From: Pseudoalteromonas sp. P1-25
GTDB taxonomy: Bacteria; Pseudomonadota; Gammaproteobacteria; Enterobacterales; Alteromonadaceae
Length of the DNA: 64,000 nucleotides
Direction of reading: 5' to 3'
NCBI RefSeq assembly: GCF_001401805.1
Contig: NZ_LKDW01000023.1
Span: forward strand, 1 to 64,000
Part shown: positions 34,284 to 43,881 of the stretch, one piece after another
How the letters are laid out: every line of letters begins with the position of its first letter
How positions within the stretch are numbered: position 1 is the stretch's first letter
Notes under the pieces: generated by a model
Databases searched by the model: none
What the model was told of the DNA's origin: nothing
Seen by the model: the letters and a program-made list of their open reading frames with translations, nothing else
Position numbers and translations under genes: made by a program

Positions 34284-35957
34284 ATGTGTTCAATTTTTGG
34301 TGTATTAGATATTAAATCTAACGCCACTCAGTTGCGTACCCAAGCAATTGAAATGTCAAAGTTACTAAGGCACCGCGGCCCAGATTGGTCTGGTGTATAT
34401 TCATCTGAAAAAGCGATTTTAGTGCATGAACGCCTAGCCATTGTAGGTGTTTCAAGCGGCGCACAACCATTATATAACCCTGAAAAAACAAATATATTAG
34501 CGGTTAACGGCGAAATTTATAATCATAAAGAGCTGGCAGCAGAGTTAGAAGTTGATTTTGAATTTCAGACTCAATCAGACTGTGAAGTTATTTTAGCGTT
34601 ATACAAACAAAAAGGGCCTGAGTTTTTAGATGACCTAAATGGTATTTTTGCATTTTGTTTATACGATGAAGAAAACGATGCGTACTTAATTGGCCGAGAT
34701 CACATTGGTATTATTCCACTTTATACTGGCCACGATGAGCATGGTAATTTTTATGTTGCTTCTGAGCTTAAAGCGCTCTCGCCAATTTGTAAGCATATTG
34801 AAGAGTTTCCTCCAGGTCATTACCTGTATAGCAAAGATGGAGAGCTTAAGCCTTATTACAAACGTGATTGGGAAACTTTCGACGCAGTTAAAGATAACAG
34901 TGCACAAGCGCAAGACGTAAAAGAAGCGTTAGAGGGCGCTGTAAAACGCCAGCTAATGTGTGATGTCCCTTATGGCGTATTGCTATCAGGTGGTTTAGAC
35001 TCGTCGGTAATTTCGGCTATTACGCAACGTTTTGCTGCTAAACGTATTGAAGATAACGATGAAAGTGACGCATGGTGGCCTAAGCTACATTCATTTTCTG
35101 TAGGCCTTGAGGGGTCACCCGATTTAGCCGCTGCGCAAAAAGTTGCGGATATGATTGGCACAGTGCATCACCCTATTCACTTTACCATTCAAGAAGGTAT
35201 TGATGCGCTTCGTGAGGTTATTTACCACATTGAAACATACGATGTAACCACCATACGTGCTTCAACGCCAATGTACCTAATGGCGCGCCAAATTAAAGCT
35301 ATGGGTATTAAAATGGTGTTATCGGGCGAAGGCGCTGATGAACTATTTGGTGGCTATTTATACTTCCATAAAGCACCAAACGCACAAGAATTCCATGAAG
35401 AGCTAAACCGTAAAGTGTCAAAGCTGCATATGTTTGACTGTTTACGTGCTAATAAGTCAATGGCTGCATGGGGCGTAGAAGCACGTGTACCGTTTCTTGA
35501 TAAAGAGTTTGTTGATGTGGCTATGCGTATCAACCCTGAAGCTAAAATGTGTAAAGATGGCAAAATTGAAAAGCACATTTTACGTGAAGGTTTCGATGGC
35601 TACCTGCCTGAAGAAGTACTGTGGCGCCAAAAAGAGCAATTCTCTGACGGTGTTGGCTACAGCTGGATAGACACGTTAAAAGAGTTTGTAAACGAGCAAG
35701 TAAGCGACCAAGAGCTTGCTAATGCTAAGTTTAAATACCCAATTAATACGCCAGATTCAAAAGAAGCGTATTACTATCGCTCTATTTTTGAATCACACTT
35801 CCCTGGTGATGCATCAGCTAAATGTGTGCCACATGGTAAGTCGGTTGCGTGTTCAACCCCTGAAGCACTTGCATGGGATGCATCATTTCAAAATAATGCT
35901 GACCCATCAGGCCGTGCTGCAGGCGTCCACAACGACGCGTATGCAAGCAAAGGCTAA
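34284..35957 (+). CDS. asnB: Asparagine synthase (glutamine-hydrolysing)
   Basis: 557 residues. N-terminal glutaminase: CSIFGV with nucleophile Cys2 after Met removal, RGPDWSG, VNGEIYNH. C-terminal synthetase: LLSGGLDSS ATP pyrophosphatase motif and LSGEGADELFGGY. Makes asparagine from aspartate, glutamine and ATP. Length fits the class B enzymes. Confidence 0.95.
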   Translation: MCSIFGVLDIKSNATQLRTQAIEMSKLLRHRGPDWSGVYSSEKAILVHERLAIVGVSSGAQPLYNPEKTNILAVNGEIYNHKELAAELEVDFEFQTQSDCEVILALYKQKGPEFLDDLNGIFAFCLYDEENDAYLIGRDHIGIIPLYTGHDEHGNFYVASELKALSPICKHIEEFPPGHYLYSKDGELKPYYKRDWETFDAVKDNSAQAQDVKEALEGAVKRQLMCDVPYGVLLSGGLDSSVISAITQRFAAKRIEDNDESDAWWPKLHSFSVGLEGSPDLAAAQKVADMIGTVHHPIHFTIQEGIDALREVIYHIETYDVTTIRASTPMYLMARQIKAMGIKMVLSGEGADELFGGYLYFHKAPNAQEFHEELNRKVSKLHMFDCLRANKSMAAWGVEARVPFLDKEFVDVAMRINPEAKMCKDGKIEKHILREGFDGYLPEEVLWRQKEQFSDGVGYSWIDTLKEFVNEQVSDQELANAKFKYPINTPDSKEAYYYRSIFESHFPGDASAKCVPHGKSVACSTPEALAWDASFQNNADPSGRAAGVHNDAYASKG

Positions 35958-35994
35958 ACGCACCTTTTTATCGCAATGTAGGCTCAAGCAGCCT

Positions 35995-36780
35995 ATGTTG
36001 CGGTATATAAAACATCTCTATTCAGTTCCTGTATTTTCTAGTTCACGTTTTAACTTAGCTGGTTCACGTGCGTTAATTGTTATTTATAAACAAGGGTTAA
36101 GTACGCGCGTAATGCAAAATATTGCCGCAAATTCGCAGCACCCTGCGACCGTTTTTTTAAATGAAAGCGAAATTTCTCGCCATGTATGTAACATTCGCTG
36201 GTTTAACCAAACATCAGAAATTAAGCGCTGTGGCCATGGCACCCTTGCTGCTGCAAACTGTTTATTAGCCCACTTTAGCTTTTGCCCTTTATACTTTATT
36301 TCGAACGATAAAGAGCGGTTTAAAATGAAGCGTGATAAAGGCCGTGTGCAACTTCAGCTAGCGGCTATTAATTTAAAAAAGGTTGATGAGGAAAATAGCC
36401 TTAAAGGTGTATTTTCACATTCTATAAAAGCAACTTACTCAACAGCTCATAAGAGCGGTTATACCGTTGTACTGTTTAAACATATAGTTGATTTAAAGCA
36501 ATTAGAGGTTGATTTTACGCGCCTAGCAAATATGCATAACAATGCGGTAATTGCATTGCAAATACATAGTATTGATAAAAACAATGCCTGCGCGCATTTT
36601 AGGTATTTTGCGCCGCAATTTGGGGTAAATGAAGATTCGGCTACAGGCTCCGCTGTGTCGGTTATAGCGCCACTTATTTTTAGACTACATGGTTTAAATG
36701 AAGCAACTCTTATTCAGCAGTCATCAAAAGGTGCGCTGCTAAACTATACGTTTAACAGCAACCAGGTCGTTGTAAGTTAA
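35995..36780 (+). CDS. PhzF-like isomerase family protein, catalytic Glu apparently missing
   Basis: About 261 residues from the ATG at 35995; a second in-frame ATG is at 35941, overlapping the asnB end. The PhzF fold is supported by the N-terminal VPVFSS, CGHGTLAAANCLL and DSATGSAV near the C-terminus. The family's active-site Glu normally sits in a (S)ETVFL-like motif; here the equivalent reads PATVFL, so Glu appears to be Ala. It may be a non-isomerase member. The frame also opens far upstream inside asnB, which is not a real start. Confidence 0.65.
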   Translation: MLRYIKHLYSVPVFSSSRFNLAGSRALIVIYKQGLSTRVMQNIAANSQHPATVFLNESEISRHVCNIRWFNQTSEIKRCGHGTLAAANCLLAHFSFCPLYFISNDKERFKMKRDKGRVQLQLAAINLKKVDEENSLKGVFSHSIKATYSTAHKSGYTVVLFKHIVDLKQLEVDFTRLANMHNNAVIALQIHSIDKNNACAHFRYFAPQFGVNEDSATGSAVSVIAPLIFRLHGLNEATLIQQSSKGALLNYTFNSNQVVVS

Positions 36781-36784
36781 GCGG

Positions 36785-37759
36785 TTACATTGGCCTTAGT
36801 AGGCAAAGTGCAAAATAGCTTTTCTCGTCCTGCCATGTTTGTTCAAGCGATAAATTAGCTTGGGCAGCAAGGTTTTTAAACGCCTCAAGCGTATATTTGT
36901 GCGAGTTCTCAGTGTGAATGCTCTCTCCCGCTACAAAGTCTATTTGCTTATCGTTAATAACCACACTTTGATTACACCTGCTCACTAAATGCATTTCAAT
37001 GCGGCTATGCACTTCGTTAAATCGCGATTCGTGTTTAAAATTATCTAAAATAAACGTGCCATTTAATTCGTTATTTATACGCTGTAGTAAGTTTTTATTA
37101 AAGGCGGCGGTAATGCCGGCTTTATCATCGTAGGCATCTAGTAACACTTGTCGCTCTTTTACTAAATCAATTCCTATTAATACGTAACCATCAACGCCGC
37201 ACAAACGGTAAAAATTATTCATGATTTCTATGGCTTTTACTGGCGCAAAGTTACCTAGTGTAGAACCTGGAAAATAAACTAAATTTGTTTGGCTATCTAA
37301 AGCAGTGTCTTTTGTTAGCTGTTTAACCATTTGGCTATGGGTAAAATCACCTAATAGTGGCGTAATGGCCAGCTCCGGGAATAACGGCGATAAATGCGCT
37401 AACGAGTAATTAAGCATTTCTGATGATATTTCAAAGGGGACAAAGGTTTTTACGTTGCTCATATGGGCAAGTAAATACGCGACCTTTTTACCTGAGCCAC
37501 AGCCTGGCTCAATAATTGATAGGTTTTCTGGCAATATATTAGCGATGGCTTTTGAGTGATTCTCTAGGATGGCAAGTTCAGTACGGGTAACATAGTACTC
37601 TTGCAAAGAGGTTATTTGCTCGAATAATGCCGCCCCTTTATCATCGTAAAAATACTTACACGGCAACGACTTTTGCTGTTGAGCAAGTCCATGTAATACA
37701 TCATTTAAAAAGTCTAGATCGGTTATTGATTGCTGATTAATTGCTGTTACTTGGCTCAT
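36785..37759 (-). CDS. egtD: L-histidine N-alpha-methyltransferase (ergothioneine)
   Basis: 324 residues. EPGCGSGKK and the later YFPGSTLGNF are EgtD motifs; N-terminal CKYFYDDKGAALFEQI is typical. Trimethylates histidine to hercynine using SAM. Its ATG overlaps the egtB stop as ATGA, so the pair is translated together. Confidence 0.9.
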   Translation of the reverse strand: MSQVTAINQQSITDLDFLNDVLHGLAQQQKSLPCKYFYDDKGAALFEQITSLQEYYVTRTELAILENHSKAIANILPENLSIIEPGCGSGKKVAYLLAHMSNVKTFVPFEISSEMLNYSLAHLSPLFPELAITPLLGDFTHSQMVKQLTKDTALDSQTNLVYFPGSTLGNFAPVKAIEIMNNFYRLCGVDGYVLIGIDLVKERQVLLDAYDDKAGITAAFNKNLLQRINNELNGTFILDNFKHESRFNEVHSRIEMHLVSRCNQSVVINDKQIDFVAGESIHTENSHKYTLEAFKNLAAQANLSLEQTWQDEKSYFALCLLRPM

Positions 37760-39030
37760 AGTAAGTCCTTTGCTAGTCTAATGCCGCTGCACATCCACGC
37801 TTGGTGTGGATAAAAAAAGTTACGGTAGGTCGGCCTTAAATGGTTTTTTGGGGTAAACACACACCCGCCACGTAAAACCATTTGGTTATTCATAAATTTA
37901 CCATTGTACTCCCCTGCATCTCCGCTAAAGGGTTTAAAGCCTGGGTAAGGTAAATAAGCGCTATTAGTCCACTGCCAGCATGTATCACTTAATTGTGAGA
38001 CGGTATCTGGCTGTTTACATACAGTTGGCGTGAGCAAATTGTTTTGCGGTTGTTTAAGTACTTGTTGCTGGGCTACATACTCCCATTCAAATTCAGTAGG
38101 TAGACGCGCACTCACAAAATTAGCGTAAGCTGCCGCTTCAAAATAATTTATATGACTCACTGGCGCATCTAAATTTAAGGGCTGCAATCCGTAAAGGGTA
38201 AATTCAAACCACTGCCCCTCAATACACTGCCAGTATAAAGGGTGACTAATTTGCTGAGCGTTTACATTAGCCCAGCCATCACTTAACCAAAATGAGGGAG
38301 TTTTATACCCCCCCGCCTCTATAAATTCTAAATACTCTCTATTTGTCACTAGTCGGTTTGCAAACCTAAACGGATGAATAAGAGCTTGATGTTGAGGTTG
38401 CTCGTTATCGTACGAAAAGCCATTTTTGGCATCAGCCCCTATATTGGTTAGGCTTTGGCTAAATTCGGTATATTTTAAAGTGCCTAACGAATAACTCCCC
38501 TCGATTAGGTTACTCGGGGCTTGGCGGTAGACAGGAAAACTAGGATTAACCGAAAAATTATATTTAATATCCATCAGCATGAGCTCTTGATGTTGTTGCT
38601 CATGATTCAGCCCAAGTTCTATTATATTACACAGTGTTTGGTCAGTGCCTGATTGAAGTAGCTCATTGACGGCATTATCAACATAGGCTCTGTAGCGCAT
38701 CACCACCTCTAAACTTGGGCGAGATAAACATCCTCTATTCGCACGCTTAAATTGCTCACCTATGCCATTATAGTAGGAGTTAAACAATACCTTAAATTGT
38801 TCATCAAAGAGTGTGTAGTTAGGAAGGTACTTTGCAAGTAAAAATGTTTCAAAAAACCAGGTGGTGTGTGCTAAATGCCATTTTATAGGACTTACATCAT
38901 CCATTGCTTGTAATTGGCAGTCTTCTGCACTTAAATCTTTTATAAGTGTAAGGCTATGTTGGCGAACTAGCTGGAATTGTGCCTGTGTTTTCTGAGAGCT
39001 GTGCACTTCGTTCGCTTGCGTGTTTAGCAT
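37756..39030 (-). CDS. egtB: Ergothioneine sulfoxide synthase
   Basis: 424 residues. DinB-like N-terminus with His52 in WHLAHTTWFFE and the iron motif HEQQHQE (143-149), followed by a C-terminal formylglycine-generating-enzyme-like domain (LPTEFEWEYVAQ, VLRGGCVF, RPTYRNF). Joins hercynine with a thiol substrate using O2. The separate egtD shows this is the ergothioneine, not the fused OvoA, layout. No EgtE or EgtC is in the window. Confidence 0.9.
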   Translation of the reverse strand: MLNTQANEVHSSQKTQAQFQLVRQHSLTLIKDLSAEDCQLQAMDDVSPIKWHLAHTTWFFETFLLAKYLPNYTLFDEQFKVLFNSYYNGIGEQFKRANRGCLSRPSLEVVMRYRAYVDNAVNELLQSGTDQTLCNIIELGLNHEQQHQELMLMDIKYNFSVNPSFPVYRQAPSNLIEGSYSLGTLKYTEFSQSLTNIGADAKNGFSYDNEQPQHQALIHPFRFANRLVTNREYLEFIEAGGYKTPSFWLSDGWANVNAQQISHPLYWQCIEGQWFEFTLYGLQPLNLDAPVSHINYFEAAAYANFVSARLPTEFEWEYVAQQQVLKQPQNNLLTPTVCKQPDTVSQLSDTCWQWTNSAYLPYPGFKPFSGDAGEYNGKFMNNQMVLRGGCVFTPKNHLRPTYRNFFYPHQAWMCSGIRLAKDLL

Positions 39031-39467
39031 ATTTAAGTTCGTCCCTTTTCACTCTTTTGTGATTAAAATATAGCCTACCTCAGATTTTACCTTTATGCAT
39101 GTTACATAATGATTAAACTGGTAATAAACCCGTTCATATTGAAGGGAAATTCATTTACTAATAAACGAATTTTATGTGGTAGCATTAATTTTAGTTTAAT
39201 AACAAACTAATTTTTAACACTCACTGAATTAACAATAGCTTATATTTCTATCTATAAATAGCATTTAGCACTAAGTAATCAGTGATTTATAACCAAATAG
39301 TTTTACATTTACGATTTAACTCATACACTATTAAGGGTATGATCTATGATTAAATTAATTAGTTCTCAAATAAGTTTTATTGTAAATATTGCAACTTACT
39401 TTAGAGGTAATTAACTTAGTATTACGCCGGAGCTCTCTGGCTTGTTAGGACAACATAAGAGGTATTC
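39031..39467. promoter_or_regulatory. Divergent region between egtBD and the BCCT gene
   Basis: 437 bp, AT-rich, no coding frame. It must hold both promoters. A hairpin GCCGGA-gctc-TCTGGC lies at about 39426-39441, just ahead of the transporter. No recognised operator. Confidence 0.4.
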
Positions 39468-41048
39468 ATGAGCGAAAATCATGACAAGTATAGTATTGAT
39501 AATACGGACTACACCGTAGGTCAAGATAACGTACAAAAATGGGGGTTTGATATACATAATCCTGTTTTTGGTATTAGTGCCGGTTTGATTGTCATCTTTT
39601 TAGTCGCCATTCTTGTTACTGATGCGCAAACAGCAAAATCAACACTTGATGGTATTAAACTCGATATAATAAATAACTTTGATGCGTTTTTTATGTGGGC
39701 AGCAAACTTCTTTGTTATTTTTTGCTTGGCGCTGATTGTATCGCCATACGGTAATGTCCGTTTAGGTGGAGAAGGAGCCAAACCAACGCACTCGCGTATG
39801 TCATGGCTTGCAATGTTATTTGCTGCAGGTATGGGTATTGGGTTAATGTTTTGGGGTGTTGCAGAGCCAGTTGCTTACTTTACAGGCTGGTACGAGACCC
39901 CGCTAAATGTAACCGCTAATACACCAGAAGCTGCAAAAGTAGCGATGGGAGCTACTATGTTTCACTGGGGGCTTCATCCATGGGCTATTTATGCTGTTGT
40001 AGCACTCTCCCTTGCGTTTTTTACTTATAATAAAGGTCTTCCTTTATCAATCCGCTCAATTTTTTATCCACTATTAGGCGACAAAGCGTGGGGATGGCCT
40101 GGTCATATTATTGATATTCTTGCTGTGCTTGCTACTTTGTTTGGCCTTGCAACCTCTTTAGGTTTGGGGGCACAACAAGCTTCTGCAGGTATTAATCATG
40201 TATTTGGTACCGATGGCGGTGTAGGCGCACAATTATTGGTTATTATTGGCGTTACCTTACTGGCTATTATTTCAGTTGTGCGCGGTATAGATGGCGGCGT
40301 AAAAGTACTTAGTAATATAAATATGCTTATCGCATTTGCCTTACTTTTGTTTGTTGGTTTAGTTGGCTTTGCAGTGGCAATTGGTAATGTACCAAACACG
40401 GTAATGGGCTACATCGAAAATATTATCCCACTGAGCAACCCACATGGCCGTGAAGACGAAACATGGATGCACGGGTGGACAGTTTTTTACTGGGCATGGT
40501 GGATTTCGTGGTCACCGTTTGTAGGTATGTTTATTGCGCGTGTTTCTCGTGGTCGTACAATTAGAGAGTTTTTAATCGCTGTATTATTAATTCCTACTGC
40601 GGTTACTATTTTATGGATGTCTATTTACGGCGGTATAGCCATCGACCAAGTTGTGCAAGGTGTAGGCAGCTTAGGCGTAAACGGTTTAACCGATGTACCT
40701 ATGGCAATGTTCCAAATGCTAGACGAATTGCCAATGTCGAGCGTGCTTTCGTTCCTTGCTGTGGTTTTAGTATTAGTGTTTTTCATTACCTCTTCTGACT
40801 CGGGTTCATTAGTTATCGACTCTATCACAGCAGGCGGTAAAGTAGATGCACCTGTACCACAACGCATCTTTTGGGCTACGGTTGAGGGCTCTATTGCCGC
40901 TGCACTTTTATGGATTGGCGGTACAGAAGCAATTCAAGCGTTGCAAGCGGGGGCTGTTTCAACGGGCCTTCCGTTTACTTTAGTGTTACTACTCATGTGT
41001 GTAAGCCTATTGTTAGGGCTACGTACTGAGCCTCGTGCTGCTAAGTAG
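39468..41048 (+). CDS. BCCT-family betaine/choline/carnitine-type transporter
   Basis: 526 residues, about 12 membrane helices. The family signature HGWTVFYWAWWISWSPFVGMF plus ISRGRT-like (VSRGRTIREF) is present, and GMGIGLMFWGVAEP in the substrate region. Uptake of quaternary ammonium compatible solutes. Divergent from egtBD; hercynine and ergothioneine are themselves betaines, so they are possible substrates, by inference. No long regulatory C-terminal tail. Confidence 0.9.
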   Translation: MSENHDKYSIDNTDYTVGQDNVQKWGFDIHNPVFGISAGLIVIFLVAILVTDAQTAKSTLDGIKLDIINNFDAFFMWAANFFVIFCLALIVSPYGNVRLGGEGAKPTHSRMSWLAMLFAAGMGIGLMFWGVAEPVAYFTGWYETPLNVTANTPEAAKVAMGATMFHWGLHPWAIYAVVALSLAFFTYNKGLPLSIRSIFYPLLGDKAWGWPGHIIDILAVLATLFGLATSLGLGAQQASAGINHVFGTDGGVGAQLLVIIGVTLLAIISVVRGIDGGVKVLSNINMLIAFALLLFVGLVGFAVAIGNVPNTVMGYIENIIPLSNPHGREDETWMHGWTVFYWAWWISWSPFVGMFIARVSRGRTIREFLIAVLLIPTAVTILWMSIYGGIAIDQVVQGVGSLGVNGLTDVPMAMFQMLDELPMSSVLSFLAVVLVLVFFITSSDSGSLVIDSITAGGKVDAPVPQRIFWATVEGSIAAALLWIGGTEAIQALQAGAVSTGLPFTLVLLLMCVSLLLGLRTEPRAAK

Positions 41049-41071
41049 TTAGCTTTAATAACATAACTATA

Positions 41072-41101
41072 AAAAACGCCGCATTATTTGCGGCGTTTTT
41101 A
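41072..41101 (+). terminator. Terminator of the BCCT gene
   Basis: AAAAACGCCGC-attatt-TGCGGCGTTTTT type hairpin, 10 or more paired bases followed by T-run. It can serve both strands. Confidence 0.9.
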
Positions 41102-41142
41102 TTGACTAAAATAAACGTTGTTTAATAAATTTAAAAATAGAT

Positions 41143-41847
41143 TTAGCTTAGTAACTCAGCCAATGGTGTGTCATCACGGAAATGATATTGCACCTGTGCA
41201 ATCAGCAACTCTGCTGTGGCTAATGCATCAGTTAGCGCATTGTGATTATGATAAGCAGGCAAAGAGTAGCGACTTCGACAGTCAGTTAGCCTCAGTGAAC
41301 CTACTTTTTGATTAAACAACCGCCCTATTAACCCTTGTCGGGCGCGCAATGCTCGTTGCTCAAGTTCCATAGTGTCGACTAACGCAAACTGGATCCCTTC
41401 GTTAATTCGCGCAAGTAACGCATTATTTAGAAAGTGCCGCTCTATCGCTGCATAATGTACGACCACGACTTTACCACTAAGTGCATTAAGTAGCGGTCTT
41501 AGCCGAGAGGTTAAATCAGGGGCATCATCTACCTCTGAGTGAGTAATACCATGAATAACAATCGACTCCTCACTTAAGCTTTTACGCGGTTGTACCACCC
41601 AATGTTTAGCATCTGTGCAATACACTCTTTGCAATGTAAAAGGGACTAAGCCAATACTAACTATATCGTCTACCTCACTATTTAGACCGGTTGTCTCAAA
41701 GTCAAGAGCCACAAACGAAATGTCTTTTATTGGCGTGTGCGTATCACCATAAGCGTGCTGATAAAACGCTTTTAAATGCTCATTTTTAGCGTTTTTAGCC
41801 AACGTTTTATAATGGGCCTGCCAGTCAAAATACGATTTTTTAGCCAT
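41143..41847 (-). CDS. DEDDh 3'-5' exonuclease, PolIII-epsilon-like
   Basis: 234 residues. ExoI motif ALDFETTG (Asp49, Glu51), HGITHSEV, ExoII VVHYAAIERHFL, and ExoIII HNALTDALATAELL. Family: DnaQ-like DEDDh. It starts 3 bp after the DUF294 gene and is probably cotranscribed; this pairing recurs in gammaproteobacteria. Confidence 0.85.
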   Translation of the reverse strand: MAKKSYFDWQAHYKTLAKNAKNEHLKAFYQHAYGDTHTPIKDISFVALDFETTGLNSEVDDIVSIGLVPFTLQRVYCTDAKHWVVQPRKSLSEESIVIHGITHSEVDDAPDLTSRLRPLLNALSGKVVVVHYAAIERHFLNNALLARINEGIQFALVDTMELEQRALRARQGLIGRLFNQKVGSLRLTDCRSRYSLPAYHNHNALTDALATAELLIAQVQYHFRDDTPLAELLS

Positions 41848-41850
41848 TCG

Positions 41851-43746
41851 TTACTTAACACCCGCATTGGCTGAGTAGCTAAACTTTAAGTAGCTTTGTG
41901 CTTTTTCGAGTATGGCAAATGCTTCTTTTAAATTACGTTGCTCAAACGGAGAAAGCAAATGCGGGTCTATGTCGTTATCGGGCTCTTCTTCTTGCTCTAT
42001 TTGCCATGCTTGATGGCGTATTCGCATCATGGCAATGTATTCTAACGCGTCACGTAAATCTTGCGCTTTACCCTCAGGTAACAGGCGTGACTCTATAATA
42101 TCTTCAAGGCGTTCAAATGAATTTTGCTTACGAGAGCCTATCGCTAGTGCATGCACTCTTATTACATCAGAAAGCGGCGCGGTGCCTCGTCGCTTTAAGT
42201 TCATTGAGCGCTTATGCTGGCCGTTATGCTCCAGCACAAAGCCTTTAAAAAACCCAAGTGGCGGTGTGCGGTTTCGGGCATTAGCAGCCATATTCGCTAT
42301 AAATACGCGGTTTTGTTTACTTTGTTTGGCAATAAAAATTTTTAGCTCATCGGCCCACTTTGTTTTACCCCACACCCCATCTAAATCAAAAAATATAGAG
42401 CTGTTAAGCAGTGCTTGTGGTTTGGGTAAGGCTATCCATTGTGAGAATTGATCAAACCATTGCGAGCGTGTTTTGCGCCACTTTTTAAACGAGGCCATAA
42501 TCTCGCCACTGCAATAGGTATAACCACATTGCGCTAAGCCATCGCACACAAAATCAGAAATATTTTGAAAGTACTCGTTATGTTTTGCATCATCATAATT
42601 GTCATCTAAAATAAGCGCGTTATCTTGATCTGTTACAATAAGCTGCTCATCTCGCGCCATAGAGCCTAACGCTATAAAACAGTAAGGTACTGGCGGCGGA
42701 CCATACTTTTCTTCAGCTAATACCAATAAGCGCTGTTTAAAAGTACGCCCTATTACGGCCATTGCCGTACCAATCATATGCGAATTAGCATCTTCATTTA
42801 CCATACGCACAAATACACTCGGTAATTGGCGAGCATAATGTGCCAAATCTTCAATCGTTTGCTGCGCTAAAATACCGCGTACTAAAAGTAAGCTACTTTG
42901 CGACTCGTACCTTAAAATATCGGATAATGAAATAACCCCAATGGGACGGCGTTTTTGCACAACAGGTAAGTGGTGCAAGTTATCACGCAGCATAGCAAGC
43001 ACGGCTTCAAATACATACGCATTTGAATCAAGTAGTACAAGGTTCGTCGACATAATTTTATCTGCGGTAACGTCAAGGCCTAGCCCTTGTGCTACCACTT
43101 TTGTGCGTATATCGCGGTCGGTGATAATACCGACAATTTGCCCATCGTCCTCTTCAGGATCGTCACTAATGGGTTTGTCTAAATCGGTAACTAAAACAGA
43201 AGATACCGCTTCTTCTGTCATTACTTTAGCAACATCTTGAATGGTTGTTTGAGTACTTAGCGTTACTACATCCCGGTGAATGAGTGATTTAACCTTGGCG
43301 GTTGTTAAGTCGTTACTGTCGGCTTGTTCAACTAACGCTTGGCGAAGACGTACATTGCCATCAGCTTCAAAATAATCAGCAAAACTATCAAACTCATCGC
43401 AATAACGATTAAACAATTCAAAGTTAATACAATAAACCAGCGTATCTTCCAATGCTTTAGCAGGAAAACGTACTTTACGGTTCATCAATAGGCCCATTTG
43501 GCCAAAAATCCCCCCTACATCTAAACGATTATAGAGCTCGTTATTACGACGATATATTTCCACAGAGCCACTGCGAACAATAAATAAATCAGCGATATCT
43601 TGGCCCAGCGTTAATATATCAGTTTGCGAGCGGTAGTAAGCAACCTCAACTTGTTGCGCAAGCTCGTTTAACGCGTTTGTGGGTAAGTCATCAAATGGCG
43701 GGTGCTGCGCTAGAAATTGCGCAATTTCAACTTGTTCGGCTTGCAT
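41851..43746 (-). CDS. cNMP-binding / CBS / DUF294 nucleotidyltransferase-like protein
   Basis: 631 residues from the ATG at 43744-43746 (AAGGAATCCTCA ahead); the frame extends eight codons further. Domains in order: cyclic-nucleotide-binding-like (about 15-130), a CBS pair (about 150-290, with GIITDRDIR and PIGVISLSDILR), a DUF294 nucleotidyltransferase (GSMARDEQLIVTDQDNALIL, about 365-385) and a DUF294 C-terminal helical domain. Likely a ligand-sensing GlnD-like enzyme; substrate unknown. Confidence 0.85.
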   Translation of the reverse strand: MQAEQVEIAQFLAQHPPFDDLPTNALNELAQQVEVAYYRSQTDILTLGQDIADLFIVRSGSVEIYRRNNELYNRLDVGGIFGQMGLLMNRKVRFPAKALEDTLVYCINFELFNRYCDEFDSFADYFEADGNVRLRQALVEQADSNDLTTAKVKSLIHRDVVTLSTQTTIQDVAKVMTEEAVSSVLVTDLDKPISDDPEEDDGQIVGIITDRDIRTKVVAQGLGLDVTADKIMSTNLVLLDSNAYVFEAVLAMLRDNLHHLPVVQKRRPIGVISLSDILRYESQSSLLLVRGILAQQTIEDLAHYARQLPSVFVRMVNEDANSHMIGTAMAVIGRTFKQRLLVLAEEKYGPPPVPYCFIALGSMARDEQLIVTDQDNALILDDNYDDAKHNEYFQNISDFVCDGLAQCGYTYCSGEIMASFKKWRKTRSQWFDQFSQWIALPKPQALLNSSIFFDLDGVWGKTKWADELKIFIAKQSKQNRVFIANMAANARNRTPPLGFFKGFVLEHNGQHKRSMNLKRRGTAPLSDVIRVHALAIGSRKQNSFERLEDIIESRLLPEGKAQDLRDALEYIAMMRIRHQAWQIEQEEEPDNDIDPHLLSPFEQRNLKEAFAILEKAQSYLKFSYSANAGVK

Positions 43747-43881
43747 TGAGGATTCCTTGTGGCCAGACAAAAGGCATGAATATGCTTAAGAAGCTATCTT
43801 AACAAACAAGGTCTGCCAATCAACCCATAAGCATGCCCAGCACATTATAATTTAAGAACATGGCTGGGCATGGCTTTAAGG

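Noticed and set aside
35716..35994. Upstream extension of the PhzF-like gene
   Set aside because: This part lies inside asnB in another frame and has no family motifs; the PhzF fold starts at about 35995.
36785..39030. Ovothiol (OvoA) pathway
   Set aside because: OvoA is one fused protein; here the methyltransferase and sulfoxide synthase are separate, as in ergothioneine synthesis.
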